A stretch of DNA of 64,000 nt, taken from contig JANQJP010000013.1 of NCBI GenBank assembly GCA_028281575.1, forward strand, positions 62,001 to 126,000. The letters are read 5' to 3'. A program made the position numbers and the translations under genes. Below, piece by piece: positions 16,693-24,734 of the stretch. Every line of letters begins with the position of its first letter. The first letter of the stretch is position 1. The notes beneath the pieces are model-generated. The model worked only from the letters and a program-made list of their open reading frames with translations. It made no database searches and was not told where the DNA came from. This stretch comes from Cellvibrionaceae bacterium (GTDB taxonomy: Bacteria; Pseudomonadota; Gammaproteobacteria; Pseudomonadales; Cellvibrionaceae).

Positions 16693-19248
16693 ATGAGTAA
16701 ACAACGAATCGTTGTTGTCGGCAATGGCATGGTAGGCCATAAGTTTATTGATAATTTGGTTAACCACAATGACGCTGAGAACTATGACATTATTACCTTC
16801 TCTGAAGAGCCGCGCCTTGCTTACGACAGAGTGCAGTTGAGCAGCTATTTCGCAGGTGCGTCAGCCGAAGATCTAATGTTGACTAGCGAAACATACTATC
16901 GAGAAAACGGCGTAAATTATGTGCTCAGTGACAGGGTGGTTGCTATCGATAAGCAGGCTAAGAAAATCACTACCGAGAGCGGTCGTGAAGAGCCCTATGA
17001 TGTATTGGTACTCGCTACAGGTTCGTTTCCATTTGTGCCTCCCATTCCTGGTAAAGATCAACCCCACTGCCTGGTCTATCGCACCGTTGAAGATTTAGAA
17101 GCCATTACGGCCTCGGCCAAAGAAAGCAAAATTGGCGTGGTAGTCGGTGGTGGTTTGCTTGGCCTGGAAGCGGCAAACGCCTTAAAAAACTTAGGTTTGG
17201 AAACACATGTCGTTGAGTTTGCGCCGAGATTAATGGCCGTTCAGCTTGACGAAGGCGGTGGTCAGGTTCTGCGGAAAAAAATAGAAAGTTTAGATGTATC
17301 CGTGCATACGGAAAAGAATACGAAAGAGATCGTCGCTGGCGAATCGTCACGCTATCGCATGAACTTTGCGGATGGCTCTCATCTCGAAACGGATATGATT
17401 TTGTTTTCTGCAGGTATTCGACCTCAGGACGCTTTAGCACGCGAATTTGACTTAGCTATTGGCGAACGCGGCGGTATAGCCGTTAACAATTATTGCCAGA
17501 CTTCCGACGAAAGTATTTACGCAATTGGTGAATGTGCGCTGTGGGGTGGCCGCATATTTGGTTTGGTGGCGCCGGGTTATCAAATGGCCAAGGTAGCGGT
17601 TTCGCATATTACCGGTGGAGAAGAAGCCTTCACGGGTGCAGACATGAGCACCAAGCTTAAACTGCTTGGGGTCGACGTCGCGTCAATCGGTGATGCTCAA
17701 GGAAGAACGCCAGGGGCACTGAGTTATGTGTATCAGGATGGCGTGGCAGAGGTCTATAAGCGTATTAATGTCAGTGCAGACGGTAAATCTCTGCTCGGCG
17801 CAGTGCTTGTCGGCGATGCAGAGGCCTACGGCACTTTACAGCAGATGTGTGTTCACGGGATGCCCCTACCTGAAAACCCGGAAGCGTTGATTTTACCGGT
17901 GCTCGATGGTGAAGAGGCAAGTGCTGGTGTTGGCGTGGAAGCCCTGCCCGACGTCGCCCATATTTGTACGTGCCACGAGGTGACCAAAGGTCAAATTTGC
18001 CAGTCCGTGGCCGCAGGCGCTCGCACCTTAGGCGATTTGAAAACGGACACAAAAGCGGCGACGGGTTGTGGTGGCTGCGCTGCGCTTGCGACGCAGGTGC
18101 TCAACGCTGAGTTGGCGAAATTGGGTGTAGAAGTGAACACGGATATCTGTGAGCACTTCCCATTTACCCGCCAAGAGCTTTATCACATTGTGCGCGTTGA
18201 AGAAATTAAATCGTTTGATGAGCTGTTGGCCAAGCACGGTAAAGGCCTTGGCTGCGATATTTGTAAGCCAGCGGCAGCATCCATTCTTGCAAGTTGTTGG
18301 AACGACTACATCCTCGAACAAAGTCATGCCGGCTTGCAAGACACCAACGACCATTTTATGGCCAACATGCAAAAAAATGGCACCTATTCAATTGTGCCGC
18401 GCGTTGCTGGAGGTGAAATCACGCCAGAAAAATTAATTGTTCTCGGCGAAGTGGCAAAAAAATATAACTTGTACACGAAAATTACCGGTGGTCAGCGCAT
18501 AGATTTATTCGGTGCTCAGCAACACGAATTACCTTTAATTTGGAAAGAGCTAGTCGATGCGGGTTTTGAAACGGGTCACGCCTACGGCAAATCTGTAAGA
18601 ACAGTTAAATCGTGTGTCGGGAGTACCTGGTGTCGCTATGGCGTTCTCGACAGCGTCACAATGGCTATCGATATTGAAAATCGTTACAAGGGTTTGCGTG
18701 CTCCGCACAAATTAAAATTTGCGGTGTCTGGTTGTACGCGCGAGTGTGCTGAAGCGCAAAGTAAAGACGTTGGTGTGATTGCAACCGAAAATGGTTGGAG
18801 CCTTTATGTGTGTGGTAATGGCGGTATGAAACCACGTCATGCAGATTTATTTGCAACCGGGCTTGATGATGCCACATTAATTAAATACATCGATAGATTT
18901 TTGATGTTTTATATTCGCACAGCCGATCGTTTACAGCGTACCTCGGTCTGGATGGACAATCTTGAAGGCGGGCTCGATTATCTTAAGTCCGTCATCATTG
19001 ATGACAAGCTCGAGCTCGGCACTGAACTTGAAAGTGAAATGGCGGCTATTGTGAACACTTATCAGTGTGAATGGAAAACAACCATTGAAAACCCTGAAAA
19101 ATTAAAGCGGTTCCGCACTTTTGTAAATAGCGATGAAAAAGATGAGACCGTTGTTTTTGTCGAAGAGCGCGAGCAAATTCGTCCTGCGACGGAAGAGGAA
19201 ATCATTCGGTTTGCGCAAGCAGATGAAGATGTCGCTGAGCTGGCTTAG
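16693..19248 (+). CDS. nirB: Nitrite reductase [NAD(P)H] large subunit NirB
   Basis: An 851-residue cytoplasmic flavo-iron-sulfur-siroheme enzyme reducing nitrite to ammonium. Domain order is standard: FAD/NAD(P) pyridine nucleotide-disulfide fold (VVVGNGMVGHKF at the start, GVVVGGGLLGLEAAN near 145); BFD-like [2Fe-2S] domain with CTCHEVTKGQICQ and TGCGGCA; then a sulfite/nitrite reductase half with TWCRYG and GCTRECAEAQ plus CGNGG for the 4Fe-4S/siroheme centre. The ATG at 16693 (MSKQR) is preceded by GAGG; an upstream TTG is less likely. It is followed by nirD but separated from it by repeat element C. Confidence 0.96.
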   Translation: MSKQRIVVVGNGMVGHKFIDNLVNHNDAENYDIITFSEEPRLAYDRVQLSSYFAGASAEDLMLTSETYYRENGVNYVLSDRVVAIDKQAKKITTESGREEPYDVLVLATGSFPFVPPIPGKDQPHCLVYRTVEDLEAITASAKESKIGVVVGGGLLGLEAANALKNLGLETHVVEFAPRLMAVQLDEGGGQVLRKKIESLDVSVHTEKNTKEIVAGESSRYRMNFADGSHLETDMILFSAGIRPQDALAREFDLAIGERGGIAVNNYCQTSDESIYAIGECALWGGRIFGLVAPGYQMAKVAVSHITGGEEAFTGADMSTKLKLLGVDVASIGDAQGRTPGALSYVYQDGVAEVYKRINVSADGKSLLGAVLVGDAEAYGTLQQMCVHGMPLPENPEALILPVLDGEEASAGVGVEALPDVAHICTCHEVTKGQICQSVAAGARTLGDLKTDTKAATGCGGCAALATQVLNAELAKLGVEVNTDICEHFPFTRQELYHIVRVEEIKSFDELLAKHGKGLGCDICKPAAASILASCWNDYILEQSHAGLQDTNDHFMANMQKNGTYSIVPRVAGGEITPEKLIVLGEVAKKYNLYTKITGGQRIDLFGAQQHELPLIWKELVDAGFETGHAYGKSVRTVKSCVGSTWCRYGVLDSVTMAIDIENRYKGLRAPHKLKFAVSGCTRECAEAQSKDVGVIATENGWSLYVCGNGGMKPRHADLFATGLDDATLIKYIDRFLMFYIRTADRLQRTSVWMDNLEGGLDYLKSVIIDDKLELGTELESEMAAIVNTYQCEWKTTIENPEKLKRFRTFVNSDEKDETVVFVEEREQIRPATEEEIIRFAQADEDVAELA

Positions 19249-19258
19249 TGCTGCAGGC

Positions 19259-19624
19259 CTAGGGCCTGTTAACACTAATTAAACGACTCCTGTTGGAGGC
19301 CATTTTGTTGCCAGCAAGGCGTCGGGAGTGACGTGTAGTTATTCTACATGAACGACCGACAACACCGCGGGCGATAAAATGGGACCAGCCCTCGACAATT
19401 GCTCCTGCATTGTTCTACTACGCCACATCCATGTGGCTATACGGGTTGTGCCTAAAAAACCCTCACTTGGCGTTGCCCACATGGATGTGGGTAAGGGGCG
19501 AGAGCAGGATGCGGTATGCTTTGCTCATCACTTATTTGGAGCAATCAAACTACATTCTTCGCGCCTTAATTGAGGGCTTTTTAGGCACAACAGGAGTCGT
19601 TTAATTAGTGTTAACAGGCCCTAG
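19259..19624. repeat. Palindromic intergenic element C inserted in the nirB-nirD gap
   Basis: Outer arms of 37 bp (19259-19295, 19588-19624) are a perfect inverted repeat starting CTAGGGCCTGTTAACAC. TA flanks both GGGCC ends, consistent with a TA target duplication. A gamma module (about 19331-19360) lies within a 7-bp inner stem. The beta module is at 19394-19417, followed by the hairpin GCCACA-TCCA-TGTGGC (19422-19437). A reversed hairpin of the same type is at 19476-19491. A second inner pair (19445-19465 with 19571-19591, 21 bp, one mismatch) overlaps the right outer arm by 4 bp, giving a nested fold. Confidence 0.85.
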
Positions 19625-19641
19625 ATGAGGAGAATGCAATT

Positions 19642-19977
19642 ATGAGAGAAGTTAGATCCTGGCAAGCGATTTGTGCGTCTAACGACGTGGCGCCCTACCT
19701 TGGCGTTCGCGCCCTGCTCGACGGAGAACAAGTGGCGGTATTCCGTGTTGGTGAACAATTACATGCGGTCGATGCGATTGATCCATTTACAAAAACGGCT
19801 GTTTTGTCGCGTGGTATTGTTGGCGATTTAAAAGGGCAGGCGGTGGTTGCCTCCCCGATATATAAGCAGCATTTTAATTTGGTGTCGGGTGTTTGTTTGG
19901 AAGACGAAAACGTCTCAATCAAAGTTTATCCAGTGCGGGAAGTTGATGGTGTAGTCGAGCTGGGAAGGGTTGGCTGA
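19642..19977 (+). CDS. nirD: Nitrite reductase small subunit NirD
   Basis: A 111-residue Rieske-fold subunit of NirBD. As is normal for NirD, the cysteine and histidine ligands of true Rieske proteins are missing, while IDPFTKTAVLSRGIVGDLKG and VVASPIYKQHFNLVSG are conserved. It is required for nitrite reductase activity with NirB in the cytoplasm. The start ATG follows a strong GAGGAGA ribosome binding site. Removing element C would leave it close behind nirB, so the operon was probably tight before the insertion. A strong terminator follows. Confidence 0.93.
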   Translation: MREVRSWQAICASNDVAPYLGVRALLDGEQVAVFRVGEQLHAVDAIDPFTKTAVLSRGIVGDLKGQAVVASPIYKQHFNLVSGVCLEDENVSIKVYPVREVDGVVELGRVG

Positions 19978-20039
19978 CTGCAGGATCTGTAGATTATTGA
20001 GTGCTTAGCAGATTGTTCCTCCAATAATTTGCACCAGTT

Positions 20040-20065
20040 GGGCAGCTTTAGCTGCCCTTTTTTTT
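20040..20065 (+). terminator. Intrinsic terminator after nirD
   Basis: GGGCAGC-TTTA-GCTGCCC, a 7-bp perfect stem with tetraloop followed by eight T residues, 63 bp after the nirD stop. Confidence 0.9.
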
Positions 20066-20131
20066 GTGATTAAATTCTAGTACATTTAGCTTAAAAGCTT
20101 CGACATATGCGCCTTCGAAGCGTTCGCGCGC

Positions 20132-20342
20132 CGGTGATAGGTTCAAAAAACGCATGAATACCTGCAAGCAGGACCGGTCCAAAATCAAAGATGTTGGTCG
20201 TTACGCGGAACGAAGCAACGCTTCGTTTTAATCCGCTCCACCCCTGTAGCTCCGCCAATTCATTCCGATAACTGCTCCTGCGTTGCTCTGACATCCGTCA
20301 TCCATGGCGGAGCATGAATTGACGGTTTTGAACCTATCACCG
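20132..20342. repeat. Palindromic intergenic element G
   Basis: Perfect 17-bp arms (20132-20148 and 20326-20342) with a sequence unlike any other element here. The interior has the alpha module (20155-20256) shared with element A, including AACGAAGC-AAC-GCTTCGTT, where the second stem pair is A-T instead of G-C. Next comes the beta module (20267-20290) followed by CCGTCA-TCCA-TGGCGG (20295-20310), with one T-G wobble. It sits between the nirD terminator and a periplasmic-protein gene. Confidence 0.8.
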
Positions 20343-20507
20343 ACACCCAAACGCGTATGCGCCAACCTTGAAAAGGAAAACGTCCCTAAATACGCCACGG
20401 AGTATCGTCATTTAATACTGAATTAACGAATAGCTTCAGGTGGCTTGTCGATACCCGGAAAACACGAAATAATGCTGGGCAAATCGACCAAGCGGGAAGT
20501 CATTAAA

Positions 20508-21095
20508 ATGCACACTATCTCAAAGTTGTTTGTTAGCCTCCTTGTAGCGCTTGTCTCCATTGCTGTCTCTGCTGACGAAGTTGAAGATTCGGTTCGCGAG
20601 GCGATGGAATATTACCGGGCGGGCCAATATTCGGATGCTGCTCAGAGCCTTAATTACGCCGCTCAATTAATTCAACAACTGAAAGGTGAGAGCCTAGAGT
20701 CTTATCTTCCCGCGGCACTACCGGGTTGGACTTCCCAAGACAGCAGTTCAGAGTCTATGGCTATGGGCATGTTTGGTGGAGGCATTACTGCCAGACGCGA
20801 ATACTCACGCGGTAATAGTTCTATTTCGATTCAGATAATTACAGACTCTCCGCTTATGCAGTCCGCGTTAATGATGCTGTCTAATCCGATGATGGCGCGT
20901 TCAAGTGGTGGTAAGCTCGAGCGCATAAAGGGTGAGCGGGCGCTGGTTAAGTATGAACAAGCCGATCGCCAGGGAGAAATTCAAATCGTTGTTGCGAATA
21001 AGATGCTGGTGACCATAGAAGGTTACGATGTGACGATCGATGAGTTGCGCGCTTATGCACAGGCGATTAATTTCGCGAAACTAAAACAGGAATAA
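20508..21095 (+). CDS. Periplasmic protein of unknown function
   Basis: I do not recognise the family. From the ATG at 20508 the product is 195 residues with a clear signal peptide (KLFVSLLVALVSIAVSADE), so it is exported. The mature N-terminus has a tetratricopeptide-like helical start (DSVREAMEYYRAGQYSDAAQSLNYAAQLIQQ is split between two helices), then a glycine/methionine-rich segment around MAMGMFGGG and a beta-rich C-terminal half with a repeated hydrophobic pattern ending in a helix. An alternative upstream start would add 21 non-signal residues. No operon partner is evident; the next gene is convergent. Confidence 0.7.
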   Translation: MHTISKLFVSLLVALVSIAVSADEVEDSVREAMEYYRAGQYSDAAQSLNYAAQLIQQLKGESLESYLPAALPGWTSQDSSSESMAMGMFGGGITARREYSRGNSSISIQIITDSPLMQSALMMLSNPMMARSSGGKLERIKGERALVKYEQADRQGEIQIVVANKMLVTIEGYDVTIDELRAYAQAINFAKLKQE

Positions 21096-21120
21096 GTCAT
21101 GCGGGCGTAAATCTGAAAAC

Positions 21121-21136
21121 CCTGGCTTCCGCCAGG
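21121..21136 (+). terminator. Short hairpin after the periplasmic-protein gene
   Basis: CCTGGC-TTCC-GCCAGG, 6 bp with a tetraloop, 25 bp past the stop codon and followed by a moderately T-rich stretch. Weak terminator candidate. Confidence 0.4.
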
Positions 21137-21240
21137 TATTCATCCTGTTATTTGGTGACATTCCGATCTATCGGCTTCACCTGAGATTCATTGCTGTGCA
21201 TAGCGGAAGAATTAAATGTTTCGATAACCTGCGATTAGCG

Positions 21241-22191
21241 CTAAGCTATTTTTTTAATTTCCGTTTTTTTATCAAGGCCTGAGCATACGATTTGATTGCG
21301 GCCTGCTTTTTTAGCCTGATACATTGCTTTATCTGCGCGCTCAAATAATTCGTCGAAACTGTCATCCATGGATAGCGACGCAATGCCGATAGATACTGTG
21401 GCGCCAATGCGCGCATCGCTGGCTACAATTTCGTGTTCAGCGATATTTGCGCGAATTCTTTCTGCAGTGAGCATTGCGTTTTCCATATCTGTCTCATTGA
21501 GCACTGCGACAAACTCTTCGCCGCCATAGCGGAAGACTTGGTCCGTCTCGCGCAGCGAATCGCTAATTAGCCCGGCAATTTTTTTGAGCACGACGTCACC
21601 GCGTTTGTGACCATAGCTGTCATTAATTTTTTTAAAGTGATCGACGTCAATGAGGAGTACCGCCAGGGCTTTTTTATGGCGTTTAGCCAGTTTTATCTCG
21701 CGGCTGAAATTAAACTCAAGTGAAAAACGATTGCCAACACCGGTAAGTGCGTCTTTTAAAGAACTTTCGAGCGCTTCTTTATATTTGAGTGCGTTTCTCA
21801 GTGGGTAAAAGAGTACACCTATAAGGGTTTCCAAAACCGCGAGTTCAGCTTCGGCAAATTTATTTGAGCGTAAAAAGCAGAGCTCGCCCAGTTTGTCTGC
21901 GCCGGACGAGACATTGTAACTCACCCGGTGGCGGCCTTTCGTGCCGATGACAACTTCAGACTCAGACTGACGCGAGGAAAATAGCATACCTGAGCAGCCA
22001 ATTACGGATTGCACGTGGCGAAAAAATGTTTTTAAGGTCGCATCTAAATCCAACGAGCTTTGCAGGTTGGTGGATAGTTTAAATCGGAGCTCGTTGAAGT
22101 GGTTTTCTCCAAATTGCGTTTCCGTACTGCGAGCGTTGTCAGATTGCGCCTTATTGTTTGCTTGAGGCTTGTTCGTGGCTAGCTTCACCAT
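21241..22191 (-). CDS. Diguanylate cyclase (GGDEF domain)
   Basis: A 316-residue protein. Residues ~40-150 look like a GAF-type sensory domain (TLKTFFRHVQSVIGCSGMLF). The C-terminal GGDEF domain (~155-310) has DALTGVGNRFSLE, LLIDVDHFKKINDSYGHKRGD and the active-site loop RYGGEEFVAVL. An RETD inhibitory I-site stands five residues before GGEEF. It should therefore make c-di-GMP with product inhibition. There is no membrane helix, so it is cytoplasmic. It is a single gene facing the periplasmic-protein gene and diverging from dgkA. Confidence 0.94.
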   Translation of the reverse strand: MVKLATNKPQANNKAQSDNARSTETQFGENHFNELRFKLSTNLQSSLDLDATLKTFFRHVQSVIGCSGMLFSSRQSESEVVIGTKGRHRVSYNVSSGADKLGELCFLRSNKFAEAELAVLETLIGVLFYPLRNALKYKEALESSLKDALTGVGNRFSLEFNFSREIKLAKRHKKALAVLLIDVDHFKKINDSYGHKRGDVVLKKIAGLISDSLRETDQVFRYGGEEFVAVLNETDMENAMLTAERIRANIAEHEIVASDARIGATVSIGIASLSMDDSFDELFERADKAMYQAKKAGRNQIVCSGLDKKTEIKKIA

Positions 22192-22476
22192 AAGTTGTCT
22201 CAGATTCCAATGGTTGATTTGGATAAACTGTGATCAGCGAAAAGTGTGCCAAATTGGTTTTTTAAATAAAATCTATAAAAAACAAAGGTTTACTGTGTAT
22301 GTGTTGTGTGAGTTCTAATTTTCGTCAAGAAAATGGCTGCCGGAAAGGATTGATTTTGCCCAAACGGCAGAAATTTGCCTGCTTGCGCCATCGGTAGAAA
22401 AAAGTGCCGGCAATGCACCGATATTTGCCTTCGTCTACAATTAACAAGCCCTTCTGGCTTTCAGGTTATTACGTCG

Positions 22477-22842
22477 ATGATGAAAAAAAACAAAGGTTTT
22501 ACTCGCGTCTACAAGGCGGCGTTTTACTCATATCGCGGGTTGTTGTCGGCGCTTAGGCATGAAGCGTCTTTTAGACAAGAACTTGTGGCAGCATGTGTTC
22601 TAATTCCGGCAGTTTTTTTTCTCGATGTAAGTAACGTCGAGAGAATACTCATGGTGGGCGCAGTAGTGCTCGTGCTTATTGTTGAATTGTTAAATTCCGG
22701 GATTGAAGCTGCTGTCGATCGTATGGGCTATGAGCACCATGAGCTGTCAGGGCGCGCAAAAGACTTTGGTTCTGCAGCAGTCTTCGTCAGCATTTTACTT
22801 TGGGCCTTCGTTTGGGGGTCGATTTTGTTCGGCGTGGCTTAG
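22477..22842 (+). CDS. dgkA: Diacylglycerol kinase DgkA (prokaryotic membrane type)
   Basis: A 121-residue inner-membrane enzyme phosphorylating diacylglycerol to phosphatidate for lipid recycling. The signature ELLNSGIEAAVDR is intact, as is the N-terminal amphipathic RVYKAAFYSYRGLLSALRHEASFRQE. Three transmembrane helices follow (LVAACVLIPAVFF, ILMVGAVVLVLIVELLN, FVSILLWAFVWGSILF). The length matches the E. coli protein when the start is placed at ATG 22477 or 22480; the longer frame upstream would add unrelated residues. It precedes yceD by 100 bp. Confidence 0.94.
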   Translation: MMKKNKGFTRVYKAAFYSYRGLLSALRHEASFRQELVAACVLIPAVFFLDVSNVERILMVGAVVLVLIVELLNSGIEAAVDRMGYEHHELSGRAKDFGSAAVFVSILLWAFVWGSILFGVA

Positions 22843-22942
22843 GCTTTAACCCAGGGGGTCTGTGCCGAATTCCTTGAGCAGTACAACGCTTCTCACAAGA
22901 AATTTTGACAGTCAAGACCTGTTTCACTATCATCGCGCACCT

Positions 22943-23467
22943 ATGTCGGAGCAAGCATCTGTTAAGCGGTTGCCGAAGGTCGTAGAGCCTCGCAAGTTGG
23001 TGGCTACAGGCGCCACATTCAAGCGCGAAATCGATCTTTCAGATCTTCGTCGTTTGCGCGAAGCCGTTATCTCTGCCGATTACGTCAAGGTTGATTTGCG
23101 TTTCGAGCGCGATGAGCAGGGTCGGCCTCAAATGGTTGGCAAAATAGATGCTTGTCTAAATTTAGAATGCCAGCGATGTTTAAATCCTATGGATTTGACC
23201 TTGGCGCTGGCAACAAGACTGTCCATTGTTTGGGATGAGGCTCAGGCGCAGGCCTTGCCCAAGGATGTTGATCCTTGGATTGTCGATGGTGTAGAGGCTG
23301 ATCTCTGTGCCATCGTCGAAGAAGAAATATTGCTTTCGTTGCCCGTAGTTCCAAAGCACGAAAACGACTGCTTGGATGCATCTGCTTACCGTTCAGGCAG
23401 TGAGCCAGATGAATTGGAAAAAACCAAAAGCCCTTTCGATGTGCTCGCGGGGTTAAAAGGGGAGTAG
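22943..23467 (+). CDS. yceD: YceD/DUF177 protein of 23S rRNA accumulation
   Basis: A 174-residue cytoplasmic protein of the DUF177 family, linked in E. coli to 23S rRNA accumulation and nearly always encoded before rpmF. The conserved ECQRCLNPMDL motif and later CLDASAY cysteine are visible, as is the acidic VDPWIVDGVEADLCAIVEEEILLSLP stretch in two parts. I choose the ATG at 22943 (MSEQA); an upstream GTG would add 27 atypical residues. It lies 35 bp before rpmF and is most likely in the same transcript. Confidence 0.92.
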   Translation: MSEQASVKRLPKVVEPRKLVATGATFKREIDLSDLRRLREAVISADYVKVDLRFERDEQGRPQMVGKIDACLNLECQRCLNPMDLTLALATRLSIVWDEAQAQALPKDVDPWIVDGVEADLCAIVEEEILLSLPVVPKHENDCLDASAYRSGSEPDELEKTKSPFDVLAGLKGE

Positions 23468-23502
23468 TCCCTTTTAAAAAAAGACTTATATAGGAGGCTG
23501 TA

Positions 23503-23685
23503 ATGGCAGTTCAGCAAAACAAAAAAACGCGTTCCCGCCGTGATATGCGTCGTTCTCACGATGCACTCGGTACTGCAACGACATCAGTAGATCCAGTTTC
23601 AGGTGAGCGCCACTTGCGCCATCACGTTAGCGCCGATGGTTTTTACCGCGGTCGCAAAGTGGTAGATACTAAAAACGACGATTAA
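23503..23685 (+). CDS. rpmF: 50S ribosomal protein L32
   Basis: A 60-residue basic ribosomal protein beginning [20 protein letters not shown], the highly conserved L32 start, and ending VVDTKNDD. The zinc-ligand cysteines of some L32 proteins are absent, as in other gammaproteobacteria. The ATG is preceded by AGGAGG. It forms the usual yceD-rpmF-plsX unit; the plsX start follows the stop by only 2 bp. Confidence 0.97.
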   Translation: MAVQQNKKTRSRRDMRRSHDALGTATTSVDPVSGERHLRHHVSADGFYRGRKVVDTKNDD

Positions 23686-23687
23686 TT

Positions 23688-24683
23688 TTGTCGCAACGCG
23701 TCAAAATTGCTTTTGATGTTATGGGCGGGGACCACGGTTCCCGCCCTTGCGTTTCAGCAGCTGTAGATTTTGTTTCCGACTATCCCGATGCTGAAGTGGT
23801 GCTTGTTGGCCCCAGGCAGGTCTTAGCGCCTTTGTTGGACGAACATTGCGTTTCAAGCGGGCTTTCGCTTGTAGATGCGCAGGGCGTTGTTGAGATGTCA
23901 GACGAACCGGCAAAGGCTTTGCGTGCTGCCAAGGATTCGTCGATGTGGGTGGCTTTGGCAATGTTGCAAAGCAATGAGGCCGATACATGTGTCAGTGCCG
24001 GAAATACCGGTGCGCTTATGGCAATTGCACGTCATTTAATCAAGACAATCTCGGGAATAGAAAGACCGGCAATTTGTAAGCCTATGCCGACCCCAAAAGG
24101 GCGTAGTTTGCTACTGGATTTAGGCGCAAATATTGATTGTGGAGCCGAAAACTTAGTGCAATTTGCGGTGATGGGGGATGCTCTTGCGCGTGCCTCAGGA
24201 ATTCATCAGCCGCGAGTAGCGCTGTTGAACATTGGTTCGGAAGTATCCAAGGGTAACGCGGTGGTCAAACAGGCCGCGGCGATATTAACAGCAGATCCGC
24301 GGATTTATTATGTCGGTTTTATCGAGGGTGATGAACTTTATTCCGGCAGTGTGGATGTTATTGTTTGCGATGGTTTTGTTGGAAATGTTGCGCTCAAGGT
24401 AAGCGAGGGTTTGGCAAGGTTTATGCGGACTAGCTTGGATGAGCACCTAGAACAAAATTGGTTCGGTCGCATGTCTTCGACCTTTTTGGGTGCTGTTTTG
24501 CGCAAGTGGAGCCAAACACGTAATCCTTCTTTATATAATGGAGCTGCTTTTTTAGGGCTTAAAAAGTCAGTTATAAAAAGCCATGGCAGCTCTGATGAGC
24601 TTGGCCTCTACAAGGCATTGGAAACAGCTTACGAGCATGTTCGCGCGCAAATTCCAGATCGCATTGGCGCTCACATCGCCTAA
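23688..24683 (+). CDS. plsX: Phosphate acyltransferase PlsX
   Basis: A 331-residue peripheral enzyme converting acyl-ACP to acyl-phosphate for phospholipid synthesis. Family motifs are FDVMGGDHGSRP near the start, VSAGNTGALMA, LLDLGANIDC, and NIGSEVSKGN followed by IEGDELYSGSVDVIVCDGF. The start is TTG at 23688, two bases after the rpmF stop, suggesting translational coupling. In many relatives fabH follows plsX; here fabD comes directly next. Confidence 0.96.
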   Translation: MSQRVKIAFDVMGGDHGSRPCVSAAVDFVSDYPDAEVVLVGPRQVLAPLLDEHCVSSGLSLVDAQGVVEMSDEPAKALRAAKDSSMWVALAMLQSNEADTCVSAGNTGALMAIARHLIKTISGIERPAICKPMPTPKGRSLLLDLGANIDCGAENLVQFAVMGDALARASGIHQPRVALLNIGSEVSKGNAVVKQAAAILTADPRIYYVGFIEGDELYSGSVDVIVCDGFVGNVALKVSEGLARFMRTSLDEHLEQNWFGRMSSTFLGAVLRKWSQTRNPSLYNGAAFLGLKKSVIKSHGSSDELGLYKALETAYEHVRAQIPDRIGAHIA

Positions 24684-24734
24684 ATCAGGTATGTATTTAG
24701 TCAAATTTATTTCTCTATACCGTCGGGGTTGATT

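Noticed and set aside
19259-19624. Element C as a transposase-bearing insertion sequence
   Set aside because: The interior has no reading frame resembling a transposase; it can only be a non-autonomous element.
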